From the NCBI GenBank assembly GCA_949357655.1, contig CASHTG010000018.1, positions 434,001 through 498,000 on the forward strand: 64,000 bases of DNA, written 5' to 3'. The position numbers were made by a program, and so were the translations under genes. Within the stretch, counting starts at the first letter, position 1. Each line of letters begins with the position of its first letter. The notes beneath the pieces were generated by a model. It saw only the letters and a list, made by a program, of their open reading frames with translations. It was not told the origin of the DNA and did not search any database. Positions 48,326 to 61,025 of this stretch are shown here, in pieces. The stretch is from Parascedosporium putredinis (Eukaryota > Ascomycota > Sordariomycetes > Microascales > Microascaceae).

Positions 48326-48798
48326 CGCCGTCGCTTTTCTTGTAACTGCGCGGCAAGAATGAAATATTCCACTTCTCGTCGCGATAAAAAGGCCAATTCG
48401 CGTGAGGGTTTCCGAGAGTCGATTAAGAACAAACGACACGTAGGAAAATAGAAATTTAGTCAAGTGAAGAGTTCGAGGTTGGGAAATGGCGATGATCACG
48501 GCAGGAGAAAAGGAACCCTGTCCTAGGCGCGGGATGTTTCTTTGTCAGGGCTGGTGCGTCGGTGCGCGGCTGCTGATGGATGTGAATTTGTTGTGGGAGG
48601 CCGCGCCAAGACAGAGAGCAAAGTCAACAATTAGTAACACCCTGTTGCCCATAGCAACACAGAGACCCACAACCCCACGAAATCGCCCTCACTTCATCAG
48701 AAAACGCACACTCATCAAGCGAGATCGCTCAGCATGTCTGTCGTAATTCAATTGCAACCATTTGCATTCATATCTAATACTCTATACATGTTGTTTCC
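48326..48798. other. Intergenic, tandem minus-strand genes
   Basis: 470 bp between the valyl-tRNA synthetase stop and the kinesin-5 start. It must hold the kinesin promoter; no distinct element is clear and no gene is seen. Confidence 0.5.
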
Positions 48799-51700
48799 CT
48801 AAGAGGAGATTTTCAACTTCTCAAATTCGGCGATGGTCTTCTCGTAGTTCTCCGTCGCTGCCAAGGCATCCGAGAGCTTCTTCAACTCCTGGGTCTTGAC
48901 GACCTCGCTAACCTTGTCATCGAAGCCCTCGCGGCCGAGAAGTTCCTTCTGCTTTTGCGCAGTGCCTTGGCTCTTCTGTAGCTTGGCACGGACCTTCTTG
49001 ATCTCGGCGTCAACGTCCGTGATGCGCTCGGCGACGTCAAGCTGAACAACCAAATCGGACGAAACGACGAAGACGGCGCAGCCTTGGGGAGCCTCGGCAT
49101 CAGGTCCGACAACATTGACTTCGCCAATGGTCTTGCCAGAGAGAGCCTGCATCGAGTGATGCTGAGCCTTGGCCTTCTCGAAACTCTCCGGAGAGCTGGC
49201 CTTGACAAAGATCTTGCCACCTGTGCGGAAACCGTACTCGGCGGCAAGGGAGCGCATACCCTGGGCGCACTTGAGACCGACCTCGTAGTCAGCAGCATCG
49301 GCCTCAAAGTTTAGCTTCTCGTCATACTCGGGATAGGTTGTGAGCATGATACTGGGAGTCGTGTCACCCTCAACGTGGGGAACACGCTGCCAGAGCTCTT
49401 CAGTGATAAAAGGCAAGAAGGGGTGAAGCAGACGGAGGGAGGTGTCGAGGACGGTGACAAGAGTTTGAAGGACACGGTTCTTCGATTCCTCATCACCGTC
49501 AGTGAGGAGGGCCTTGCTGTTTTCCTGTTCTGGTTGTTAGCTTGCCATTGCATTCATGGGGCGGTCTTGGAGAGCGTCAAGGGAGAACATACGATAAAGA
49601 CATCACAGAGGTCGTCGTAGAAGAATCTAATCAACAGTTAGAAGCCATATTGAGAATGAAGGATGGGCCATAGGAAGCCATACTGATAAGTGATCTGGGT
49701 ACTCTTGGAAAATTCACGGTTGGCGAGAGCGCGGTTCGTCTCCGCAACGGCAGTGTTCATGCGGTGCAGGATCCACTTCTCAGGAAGGGAGAGCTGAGAG
49801 GTGGCAAGCTCAGTTGTTCGCTTGAAGCCCTCGGGGAGCTTCAGCAAAACATACTTGCTGGCCTGCCAAATCTTGTTACAGAATCGACGGTAACCGTGCA
49901 TGACCTTGACGTCGAAGCTGATGTCACCACCTAGAGTATCGGGGTTAGTTTCGCCATGTCTAGTTAACTTAGGTTAAAACATCAACATACCTCCGGTGCA
50001 GTAAGAGATAAGGGTATATCGAAGAGCGTCCGCGCCGCATTCGGGGATGCCAACAGGGAAGGCCGTCTTCTGATACTTGGTTGCTTTGGCGACCTCATCA
50101 GCGGCAAGATTGCCCTGAAGAAGCTTGGCGTGGAGGTCCTCAAGCTCGATACCCCGGATGATGTCGAGGGGATCGATGACATTGCCCAGGGACTTGCTCA
50201 TCTTACGGCCCTCGGAATCGCGGATAAGACTGTGGCAGTAGACCTCCTTGAAAGGAACCTCGCCGGTGAGCTTGAGAGACAACATGATCATACGCGCAAC
50301 CCAGAAGAAAAGAATATCCCAGCCGGTTTCGAGGGTGCTAGTGGGGAAGAAGCGCTTGAAGTCGGGGTGCTCGGTGTTGGGCCAGCCGAGAGTGGCCATA
50401 GGCCAGAGACCACTGCTGAACCAAGTACTACACAAGTCACCGTATTAGCTCAGACTCATCTTGAGAGGTCACCATGGCGGTATTCATATTGGGGCCACTT
50501 ACTCAAAGCAATCGGGGTCCTGCTCGAGGCTAAACGATTCGGTGCCAAACTTCGCCTTGGCCTTAGACCGGGCTTCATCTTCGGACCTGGCGGCGATCCA
50601 ACGGTCGTTGTTGTCTGTATCCTTCTCTCCTTCAAGTGTAACCTTCCACGCGGGAATACGGTGGCCCCACCATAGTTGTCTGGACAAGCACCAGTCATTG
50701 ATGTTAGACATCCAGTGGGTATACGACTTGCGGGCAGACTCGGGCGCAATGGTGATCTTGCCCTGCTCGACAACCTCGAGAGCGGCGGCACCCATCTCCT
50801 TCATGCGCATCCACCACTGGGGCTTCATGATAGGCTCGATAACGTCCTTGGACTTCTGGCAGAGAGGAATCTTCATGGGGTTGGACTCCTTCTTGACAAA
50901 GAGGCCGAGCTTAGTAAGCTCCTCAGTGACGGCATAACGGGCATCGAAACGACGCTGACCCGCGAACTGAGCAGCATTCTCATTGAGAGTGCCATCATCG
51001 TTGAGAATGTTGATAAACTCAAGGCCATGTCGTTGGCCAATGGCGTAATCGTTGTTGTCGTGGGCGGGGGTAAGCTTGACAGCGCCAGTACCGAATTCTG
51101 GGTCGACGTAGTCATCGGCAACAATCTTGAGGAGTCTAGATCTGACTGTTAAATAAAAGTAGGGGTATTCGGCACGGCGCCTTAGGCGTGCATCCAAAAA
51201 AACTTACCGGTTGGTGAAGGGGTGGCGCGCGAACTTGCCAACGAGATGGGTGTACCGCGAATCGTCCGGATGAACGGCAATGCCTGAGTCACCCAGCATG
51301 GTTTCAGGACGAGTAGTGGCAACCTCGATCTTGACATCCGGAGAGCCATCTAGAGGGTACTGGAAATGGGTGAGGACACCAAACTCGATCTTCTTTTCGT
51401 AGCCGGGAACGCTGAGCATAGTACGGCCTGGAATTTCCTTATTGTCGACCTCAAGGCCACTAAGTGCGGTATTCAGATGAGTGCACCAGTTGACAAGGCG
51501 GTCAGATCGGTAGATAAGCCCCTCATCGTGGAGACGGACAAAGGATTCGATGGTCGCATCGGTACAGTTCTTGTCCATGGTGAAGGCTTCTCGAGACCAA
51601 TCCATGGAGCCTCCCATGAGCCTCTGGGCATTGTTGATTCTCTGATGGTACTCGTCCTTCCAGTCCCAAACCAGCTTGGTGAAAGCATCGCGGCCGAGAT

Positions 51701-52483
51701 CAATTCTGGTCTTCTGCTCCTTGCGCCAGAGCATATTTTCGACGACGGATTGGGTGGAGATACCAGCATGATCGCAACCGGGAACCCAGAGAGTATCGTA
51801 GCCTCTGTTTAATGATGAAAACGGTCAGTCTTCTACTTCAAGGTACGGTGGGGGTTAATGGAGCTAGATCCATACTTCATGCGGTGCCAGCGGATGAGGG
51901 CATCCTGGAGGGAGTTGGCGAGGGCATGACCGCAGTGCAGAGCACCAGTAACGTTGGGAGGAGGAAGAGGAATGACATAAGTGTTGTCAGATCGCTTGGT
52001 TGCGTCGCCCCTAGGCTTGAAGAAGCCGCTCTTCTCCCACCACGAGTACCAGGCAGATTCGACCGCCTGGGGGAGTAGGCCTTGAAGTGAGGATGCGACT
52101 CATCATCGAGAGGATATAGCTCCTTCTTCTCTCCGGCGGGGGTCTTGTTTTCCCAGTTAGGGAGGACCTCCTTAGCAGCCTTTTCCTTGGCAGGCTTCGC
52201 GGAGGGTTCTTTCTGTTGTTGCTTTGCCTGCGCCGCCTTAGCAGCAGCCTTTTCCTTGGCCTTCTCCTTTTTCTCTATTGATGTTGGAAGTGACGCTATT
52301 AGTATGGCCCCCGAGCAGCAATGGCATAGAGACCGGGTTGAACCAAGATTGCGCCTCCGGTGGGGCAACAATGGCGGCGGGGGAGGTGGAGGGAACTGTG
52401 ACGGGAAGAAACATACCCTGCTTGGCAGACTTGGGCTTGTTCGCGGCAGGCGCCGGATTGGGCGCGTCTTTTCCAGCCTCCAT
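48799..52483 (-). CDS. VAS1: Valyl-tRNA synthetase, eight exons
   Basis: This class I synthetase charges tRNA-Val. The start MEAGKDAPNPAPAANKPKSA is at 52483; a Lys/Ala-rich appendix follows. The catalytic domain has PPPNVTGALHCGHALANSLQ (the HIGH motif as HCGH) and GRKMSKSLGNVIDP (KMSKS). The editing domain lies between (KIEVATTRPETMLGDSGIAV, GTGAVKLTPAHDNNDYAIGQ). The anticodon-binding domain includes FCNKIWQASKYVLLKLPEGF and HPFLPFITEELWQRVPH. A C-terminal coiled coil of the ValS arm ends EKTIAEFEKLKISS. Seven introns are inferred, for example 52275-52416, 51805-51875 and 51136-51207, with in-phase GT..AG joints (RMK|GYDTLW, TNR|LLKIVA). One frame break at GGGGG 52069-52073 is cured by one base, giving AYSPQAVESAWYSWWEK. 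No mitochondrial presequence is visible at the AUG start. Confidence 0.97.
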
Positions 52484-53756
52484 AGTTATCTTGCGTTTAG
52501 ATGATTCCCGAAAAGTCTGGGTTCAGGCAAGGAGAAAGTTGGTGGGGAGGATAGTGTGAGGGGCAGAAAAGAAGGGCGCAGGCAAAGGCGGACTAGTCGC
52601 CGCGGGAGCATTGGTGGGGTTATAAGGTAAAACGCAGCAGCATCAAATTGATGCCCTCTCTATGCATTGAAGTCTGCATGGAGGGGCACACGGTATGTCG
52701 GCCAACACTAACCAATGGAGCTGACTCACGGGGAGCCCTTGAATCTTTTGTCACCCTGAGCCTACACAGAGTGATCAATGACCCATCTTCCCGACAGATT
52801 TTCCATGCACCACACCTTCCTCACTGGTGCACCAATTTTTCAGTTGGTGTGGCTGAAGATGACTCATCTTCACAAGCCACAGCGCCACATATACATGCGG
52901 ATGCGGCCCTTCAAACAGCAGACGAAGCCCGAGACGACTCATAGTAATATCAGGGGCAGGAGCCCATCTGAGACAGCCCAGAGGACTATGGAACACTGGC
53001 CGTTAACCCCAGGTTGTTATCCCCAGAAGCTGCACAGGAAATATTGACATCGAGGCACAGTGCCAACATTTAGCCGCGCTCCAGTCTTCGCCTCACCTCA
53101 CGCAGCGGCTATCAAAGGCTTAGTGTTCGAGTCACAAGAATTTCGAGTCATAAATATTAAGAGGAAGATGGAAGATGCAAGAGAAAAGAACCTCCGAGAT
53201 TACGAGCAAAGATATTCGGACAGGCTGTGGAAGACAACGCTTAGAGTTATCGAGGTCGAAGAACAAGCTCATTATCAAATGCTCAGAGCTGCTCAAATCG
53301 CTAGGCGGCCAAGAACGGGATGGGAAGGTGGGGGTGGGGCACCAGCTACGCGTGAAATGGCCCGCCGATGACGCAGCAGCGATTCGACCCCTTCTCCAGA
53401 GACAAAGAGCGTAGCGCCGCTCCTGCTGACTCCGCGCGCTCCCACCCACCTACTCCAACCTCCCACAGGCTTCATCACATGGCTGAAAAGCGTGGACATT
53501 GATTTACCCCTTCAAAGCCCTTCGGCCTCACATATGAACAAGACCGAAACATATTCTGCTGAAATCTTATCTTTATCACTCTACTAGGAGCCTGTCGATT
53601 CCTCGCCCTTATTCCACTCTCTTGAACTCCCCCTCCTCCTCGATCCAGCCTACGAGATTCACATTGTCAAAACCCATGGGCCCCGCATTCTAGGCACTAC
53701 CCTTCTCTCTCAGAAGTGTGGTCCTCAGCTACTGAGGCTAGCCGACGGTTATCAAG
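52484..53756. promoter_or_regulatory. Divergent intergenic region, ValRS / UPF0183
   Basis: 1.27 kb between two start codons. Upstream of the ValRS ATG the minus strand remains open for 14 codons back to a TGA, with no other in-frame ATG. A charged open frame at 53060-53371 (+) has no recognisable motif. I see no clear TATA boxes. Confidence 0.45.
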
Positions 53757-55361
53757 ATGTCTCTGTTTACGGGCCAGCTCTACCCAAAGAGAGCGCTAGG
53801 GTTTCTCGGTATGTCCTCCGGCGACAAACTTCCTTCTCATTAACTCGTCTACTAACCACGAATAGCTCTTGGCGCTTCGCTCCACGACATTCTCACACGG
53901 CTCAAGGCCGAACCCACGCGTTTCCCGCAACTAGAACTCGTGTATTCTCGAGAAACCCCTATCGATGAACCCGTTACAGTGAACCTTCCCGCCAACGGCA
54001 TACGTCTCCGCTTCGATGGTGCCCAACAGCGCCTTCGACTTATTGAAGTGCTTGATTTCTCGCGAAACCACATTACCTTTAACGATCGGGACTTAGTACG
54101 ACCGGCGACGGCAGCCCCGGCAGCGGGTGAGGCCCCGGGGCTGGAGGGCCCTCATTTAAGCACATCTACCACAAACTCCTGGGGCCGACCTACGCTGGGG
54201 AGTATATCCCGCCGAGGGAAGACGAAAATGGCATTGGCGTTTATGTTTTATCGTATCCCGGTGTAGCATTTACGTTCAAGCTGTCTGCTTCCGCATATTC
54301 CCCTGATAAGGATGTTGTCTCCTTGCTGTCCGCCGTCCCTAACCAAACAGCAACGTCCATGGCCGTGTTCGACGGCCCATCCTGGGCAGAGGCTCGACCA
54401 ACTCTCTGGACCGCTACTTTGCCGAGCATCAAGTCTAATCCCGCGATCCCTAGGAGCAAAGACGTTCCTGCCGATGAAATATCTTTGGTCAGAATCCATG
54501 GTGGAGGCGCCATTCAACTGTTCCGTAAGTGGTCGAACTCTTGCATCTGGATCCACCTCGGCGAGACCACACCTCAGGAACTATTGATCGAACTCGGTCC
54601 GCCAAACGCCATTTACCGAAAAAATGACAAGAGGATGACGATACATAATCTTCGGAACGCAGCTGGCGGCGGTGATGGGGGAAGCCGGCCGACCAGATGA
54701 TTTGACCGACACAGATCAGTCTTCTCTCATGACGGGATCCGAGGATACGAACGACGAGGAGGCCGTCGAAGAAGATTCTCCTGGTCATGTGTCTGGCGAA
54801 TGCTTCTATAATTATTTTTATCTCGGCTTCGACGTCCTAGTTTCAACACCCACAACACCCTCCAGACGCCCACCCGGTTATAATCGTGACGGAACCGTTC
54901 CGGAGAAGCGATTCACGAGCGCATCCCCGGACAAACTTGTAGCAACCAAACTTGTGCTTCACGGAAACCTGCCTGGCTCGTACGAGTTCAACCGCCACCG
55001 CCGATGCTGTTGGGATATTGCGTACCTTGAAGACCCAGCCAGCGAGACTTTGGCACCCAACTCCGAGGCCAAGTTCACCGAGATCGAAGAAGCCCTAAAC
55101 GAGCGGTGGAAATCCCTTTACCCTGAAGGTGAGAGCGAGGGACGCCAGCGGGGTATGGTGCTCAACAGGGGTTGGGGAGATAGCCCGGGCAGCAGCTGCG
55201 AACTCTTGGGTGGGTGGGAAGACAGCAGCGCCACGGCCGCAGCAAATCTCCCTAAGGGTGCTGATGGTAGTGACGATGCTACGACGACGCTGTTTGGATT
55301 CCCCGGGCTGGTCTTCGAGGTACTGCGCAACGGGCATGTTAATACTGTTACTGTTTTTTGA
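53757..55361 (+). CDS. UPF0183/PHAF1-family protein, two exons
   Basis: The UPF0183 family includes animal PHAF1 (C16orf70), linked to phagophore recruitment in autophagy; the fungal role is not established. Exon 1 (53757-53808) encodes MSLFTGQLYPKRALGFL. The intron is 53809-53865 (gtatgt..atag). Exon 2 begins ALGASLHDILTRLKAEPTRF. Family features follow: VNLPANGIRLRFDGAQQRLR and LIEVLDFSRNHITF, then KHIYHKLLGPTYAGEYIPPR, GIGVYVLSYPGVAFTFKL and LIELGPPNAIYRKNDKRMTI. A C-terminal block follows (CFYNYFYLGFDVLV, LVLHGNLPGSYEFNRHRRC). The frame breaks at GGG 54146-54148 and GGGGG 54677-54681; one G each restores it. A Glu/Asp/Ser-rich linker of about 60 residues separates the last two blocks. The gene converges with SAM37. 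Confidence 0.92.
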
Positions 55362-55783
55362 AGATTCCCTTTTTCTGTCTTTGGCTTTATTCTGATCCTC
55401 TTCCGACTTGTGGAACTGCGGAATTACGTACATATCTGTCGGGAACGACTGGCGTTGTCAGGATTAAGGGTGGGGGTGATGACTTGTTTACCACAGCGAA
55501 ATATCTTGTAATGGGGGTTTTCTGTTTCTTCTTTCACGATAGCTTGTTTTTCCCCTTTGCTAGCTTCTTCAAAGATAGCTTTCGTAGGCATTCTTGTAGC
55601 ACATTAGAGAAATACTTGAGCGATATGTTTTTGCCATGGTTCCACGAGTAACCACTTGCTAGCCAAAAGCAAGTTACCTACGGTTCCAGTCCCAATCATG
55701 GAATATGTTGATACATTGCTATACACTAGTTTATCTTTCCTTTTGTCTATATCCACCGGCTTGTTCTCTTCCTCCCGATATCT
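55362..55783. other. Convergent 3' region
   Basis: AT- and T-rich DNA between two stop codons, consistent with 3' UTRs. No gene is seen. Confidence 0.5.
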
Positions 55784-57223
55784 CTACGGCCTAGCATCTA
55801 GCTCTACGTTGTTCCCCGCGTCCACTGAATAGATGGAAGGCCCATATCCCCAACCCTCGTCACTTCCTGCGCCACCTACAGCGCTCATTGTGAAGTCAAG
55901 CATGGCGCCGATTTCGCCAAAACGGCCGAGACCACGGCCCTTCTTCTCGACATACCAGACATGGGGTCGGGCCTGGGCCCTCACGACGGGGAAGAGGGAG
56001 GTACTAGAGAGACGATACAAGTAGACGAGGGAGGGGATGGAGAGAAGCGCTGCGGAGAGGAGGATGGAAGAGCGGGCGTCGAGGCCGCGAATGTTTTCCG
56101 CGTTACGACGACGCCAATCCGCAGTGTATATGTGGCCGATGGTGGGGACGCACTGAATAACGTCGTGGAAGAAGCGCGTCGCCGTCGAGAGCTTGGTATG
56201 GCTATAGGGTATCGCCGGGACAATCTTATTGCCAAGCCGGGGCGGCGAGCCAAGTTTGTCGTAGAGCTCAACGAGCTGGGGGAAGTCGGTGTGAATGAGC
56301 GTGGACAGCCAGCGCTGGGGGACTTCCGGAGCAAGCATGAGCGCGAGGTGAGCGTAGAGCAGCCACGCCGTCGAAGAATATTGTCCCTCTTTGCCGAGGA
56401 TGACGGCATCATCTACGGCGCCGTCCCGTATGGTCTCGAGCGCGTCCTTGGCAAAGGAATATAGTCTTATGCCAATCATCTGCTCCGCGGTCATGGCCTC
56501 TACCACCGTCTTCTTGCGCAGGGTAAGCCCCTTCCACCGAAAGGCGGGTGATGGCTCCTCCTCTTCGTCCTCGCCCGCATCCCGTCCGTCGGCCTCCAGC
56601 TCACCGAAACCAAATCTCTACGCGTTGAAGGGCTTCAGCGCGGAGGGCGGGAGGCACGGTCCACGTTAGGGGAAGTGAAGGATGGAGCTGTAGGCTGGGC
56701 GCGTCACAGCGGCCCAGTTGGTGGAAGACGCATAGAGGGACAGGTCGATGAGGGTAGAGATGCGGGAGGTGAGGTAGGTTTCGTAGGCGAGGGCGTCGGC
56801 GCACTGGACAGGCGTCCGAGAGTCGGAGAGGTGGAGGCGGGAGGTAAGGTAAGGGATGATGTCGCGGTAGCCGCTGATCCAGGCGCCATCGTGAAGGAGG
56901 GCGGGAAGGTGATCTACAGCGCAGATCGGGCTGTCAGCGCCGGCATAAGCCCAAGTGAGTTTCTTGCTAGCAGCCTACTAGCAGATGCGGGATGGACACC
57001 TGTTCGGCAGAGGCAAGGAGGAGGGGGAGGGGAGGGGTCAGGTCCGGCGGCACATACGAGCTGGAGATATGGAGGGGTCGCTGCTTTCGACTAGGCTCCA
57101 TTCGTGCGTCCTACCCTTGGAGCTGAAGGCATGAGAGCAGAACTTGATAGCAGCGAGACACTCTGCATCAATGGAGTCAAGGCCAAAAGCCTTGCCCCAT
57201 ACGTGAAGCTCGAATAGCGGCAT
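55784..57223 (-). CDS. SAM37: Sam37/metaxin-like subunit of the mitochondrial sorting and assembly machinery
   Basis: Sam37 is a GST-fold outer-membrane component of the SAM complex that assembles beta-barrel proteins. Exon 1 (57223-57058) encodes MPLFELHVWGKAFGLDSIDA and ECLAAIKFCSHAF, the typical N-terminal Sam37/metaxin segment. An intron, 56914-57057 (gtatgt..gtag), leads to HHLPALLHDGAWISGYRDII and PYLTSRLHLSDSRTPVQCAD. Family features continue with YETYLTSRISTLIDLSLYAS and MIGIRLYSFAKDALETI, then GKEGQYSSTAWLLYAHLALM. A hydrophobic segment, SSILLSAALLSIPSLVYLYR, near the C-terminus is the likely membrane anchor. The frame breaks at GGGG 56669-56672 (one base missing) and near 56622-56624, where removing one base restores it. 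The latter is the clearest exception to the missing-base pattern; a small intron there is the alternative. Confidence 0.87.
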
Positions 57224-60200
57224 TGCGCTCAGACTGATTTCCGAATGCCCGAGGTCTGCGCAAAACGGGAGGGGGTGTCGTTAGAGGGAGGAGAGGTTGA
57301 AAGATATCCAAAACTCTGAAGGGAAGAAGGGAGAACCAGGAGGAGATGGTTGTGCGCGCAGCCCCGTGTTGGCGGCGATGAGCATCGATTGACAATATGG
57401 GCGCACGATGAAGAACGGACTGGCGCGGTGAAATTTTAGCGCGCGTGAAGTCATCACAGTTGCAGCCGATCAGTGCTGAAAGGGCCTGAAACCCGTGCTG
57501 GAGCTTATCGATAATCCCCGTTCGATAACAAAATGTATCGAGTACGCGTCATTATGTGGAGCTTGCTGTGTAATCCGAAGTTCCGAGTGACTTTGCGGGC
57601 AGGCTGTCGATCTGCAGCTCAGCTCAGCCTGTTCGGCCAAAACGAAGGGAAAAACCCTCTTCAGCGAGCTCATGATGTCAGCACCTTAAACGAGCCAATC
57701 AAAGGACCCGGCGCCTACCCAAACGCCGTTTCGACAGCTCAACCTCGTCCCAAGTTCTCTCACTTGAGTCTCACGAGAGAACCTTGAGCTTTGAGTGCGA
57801 GCGGCACATGGAATCGGGCCATCTTGCGAGTGCGAACTCCCACCTATATTGATAGACAGTTAGGTTTTACTTTTTCCCTGTCACGATGGGCCCACTTCAC
57901 CTGTCGAGCTGCGCCAGACGGCCCAGGGAGCTTAAACCCTTGCCGAGGGACGCCCACTGGCACCTCTCGCCATGTCCGCGATTAGGTTTTCCAACATCCA
58001 CCCCCTTTCTCTTGAGGGGAGCCATGTCAATCTCCAATCTAGGTACATCGTGCAAAGGTAGACGTGGTTTTGACAACTTTCTGGCTCGATCTTGGGCGAT
58101 TCCTCGAACGAACGAAAGAGAGTTTATTGCGTCTTGGGAAGGGGGCGGCGCACTTGCTACCTCTACGTCACAAAGCTCACTTTGTCACCAGCACAGGGAA
58201 ATCAGGGATGGGGGCCTCGCTCTCGCAATCAGTTCCATGACTGGGAAAGCTTCGTGGATTTAAACTTTTCCTACTTATCTAACCGTAGTCATTGGTTGCG
58301 GGGGTTGAAGACATGGCGATGGCCTACGCCCGATGCTGGCAAAGCGTACCTCTGAAGGGCTTAGCCCAGTCCCTTCGGGTATCTGGGGTCCTGAACAAGT
58401 CCGACATGCGGGATCGACGCTGTCCCCTCGCAAGCTTGCAGCGGAAGGCCCCACACGAACCGGAGTCTTGCTCCCCTCCTCCCATTGTGGCAGACAAGAC
58501 TATGCCTAAAGCATGGCGACCGCGTCCGATCCGGGCTCTGATAGAGTTTGCTAGAGCAAGCCCGGCGCGGCTGCCCAGCATGTGCCTCTGCCTTCATTCC
58601 CCTTCCAACGCCACGACTTGCTCTCTCCCCCTCACGCCCAGTCTTACTAAACGCCGCCCATGGACTGATCGGGGCAGATAAACGGGCCCTCGTACCACAA
58701 CAGGCAACGCCCCTCTCGGCGAAATGGACAGCCGCCTGGGCTGGTCATCGCCGCAATGGGGAGCTATCCATCAGCCACAGGCCATTCCCCACCCTAGTTT
58801 ACTGATTTAGGCTTTTTTCTCTTTCTCGTTTTTATTTTTCCTTTCTCTACTCAATGCGAATGCGAGACCCAGTACGTACCTTGCGCTTCCCCGATTCTCC
58901 CTGTCTTGTCTGTCAACGTCATGCCAAAACCCCTTGGCGTGGCGCAACATGTAAGGCTTCTGTAAGCGATTCACGACCTATCGACCCGCTTGAGGAAAAG
59001 CGTAATCAACGCTTTGCGGGGCACGCACCCGACCAATGTGCTATCCGCGTTCATGCACTCCATGGGCACCAAGACACCGACGCCGTGAGGTTCAAAGGCC
59101 GCCTCCCAAACCTGTCGCAAAGCCCGTTGCAAAACCCGGCCCCAAAGCTCGGCCATCCCCAAAGCTCTTCGCTTTTGGAATAGACGTAGGGGAGGAAAGG
59201 GGATAGCGATGAGCTAAAATGACACCACGCTTCGTTCGACACCAAGGACACAGGGAAGCATGACTCGCCGGATTCCGTGACCGTGCGTTGCCTGCTTCTC
59301 GTCAAGCTGCCAAGGAAGCATGTATGTGTTGGACATTTTGATTGTTCAATGTTCAGCCTGGCCGCCTCTAACACGGCCCGACAGGTGGGGCGTTATTGTC
59401 GCCTGTCGGATGATAAGAAGAATCGAAACGAAAAGAGATACAAGCGGGAAAAAAACAAGAAGATAAAAAAAAAGGACCAAGAAAGAAATCATATAGCCAC
59501 GCAGGAATGATGAACAAAAGATAAAAAGTTGTGGAATAGAGACATGTAAACCTAAAGCAGCGTCACTGAGGCCACCATCGTGCAGATATGGGCCGCTCTC
59601 CAGGCCTTGTAAGGAGGGCCATCTGCTGGTCGCATATAGCAGCGGGACGGATGGCCGCGGCCAACGCGGCCGGCGGGCCTGACCCGTCCATGCCACGTTG
59701 GCCTTGCCGCGGCTATAACCACAATGCAAACAAACACCTTACAAGGCTCTCGCTCATCTAGGCGACCGCACGATGAGCAGAGGATGATGCATAGTAAGTG
59801 AATTAAGGACCGAGTTCCGTAAAATAATACAAGGAGAGGCAGGGGGCAGGCGGGGGTAGAAGTGCTTTGCGGTTTCACGTAGCGCGCAGAAAGATTTGAA
59901 CACGGGTAACGAGATGCGGAAAAAGTCTTGGATGTGTGAATGAGGAAGATCCTCTCTTCATGTATTAAGGATAAAGCAAATTTCCAATCCATTGTCGACG
60001 CTCCCTTTGAGCGGACTAAGTAGTACGAGTTATATGTTATACATTGCAGAACGAGAGAGAGAGAAACATGAAAACTCCGCGTGGAACCTTTTGTATATAT
60101 CCCTGACCAGTCGAAAGGACGGTCGAAATTTCATCAACATGATAGTTCTTGTTCCCGAATCACCCTCTAACCCGATGACGCCAATTTGCATCAAGCAAGA

Positions 60201-61025
60201 TCGGTAACAGAGAGCAGAAGAGGAAAAGGCAAAAAGAGAAAAAGAGGTGGGTATCCAAAAGGGCGGCTATGCAGCGAAGCTTCCCGTTCCCGAGCCTGGG
60301 TTGGCGCGAGAACTGGTGCATATCCGGAGAGAAGGATAAGAGAGGAAAAAGAGGTTGCGTTTAAAAATACACAAGACCGGGCCGAAGTCCGTGATGAAAC
60401 ACCTCGCCCCAAGAGGGAGATGAGAAAGCAGGACGTGGGTATAAAAGACCAATTAAAAGCAGTATAAAAGGGCCATGATAAGAGGGATTATAAAAGGTGT
60501 AGGGTGATTGGGAGAAAGGCGGGCAGCGCATAAGCGTGCCGCATGAGGAAGCAAAGAGCGCAGCCGCGGGGCAGATGCCCCGCGGCGCGTAAGGTTCCAT
60601 TGGAAAGTCGAGTTGCAGAAGGGCGGTTGGGTTGGTTCCGTGTGGGATGCGGGCTGCGGCATGCCGCACTCTTATTAATTGCGAACCGGCGCCGACTGGA
60701 ACTCGCCGATGCGAGGAAATCCGATTGAAAACAAACCCCGAGCATTCTTTTTGAAACAGGCGGAACGCGCTCGTGAAAGGCGAAGCGGATAGCTTCTGGG
60801 CCGCGTTTGGCATGTCTCGGGGATGGAATCGTCTTTTAGCGCTTCGTCGCGCCCAGCTGCGGATGCCGAAGCAAGCGGTGCGAGGGTAGCGGTGCGAAGC
60901 AAGACATTGCGTGTAAACCAGAGAGCGACGAATAGCAGGTAACGGTTTCGGCGAGGATACTGGGATCCTTTGACGGATGGTTGAAGGGGTGGAAGCTCGT
61001 GGATTGCGAAAATTGGGGGCGAGCC
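57224..61025. other. Gene-free 3.8 kb region
   Basis: No gene is supported. Open frames at 57.9-58.8 kb and at 59.5-60.0 kb have no motifs, no convincing start context and no splice-consistent joints. The first 300 bp are the SAM37 promoter side. The minus strand at 60361-61025 stays open, but only as read-through beyond the small gene at 61026. Confidence 0.5.

Noticed and set aside
53060..53371. Charged open frame upstream of the UPF0183 gene
   Set aside because: It looks amphipathic and coding-like in part, but there is no recognisable family, no intron joint and no conserved start; kept only as a note.
3822..54681. Programmed ribosomal frameshifting as the cause of the frame changes
   Set aside because: The sites share no slippery heptamer or downstream structure, occur in unrelated genes, and fit run-length error far better.
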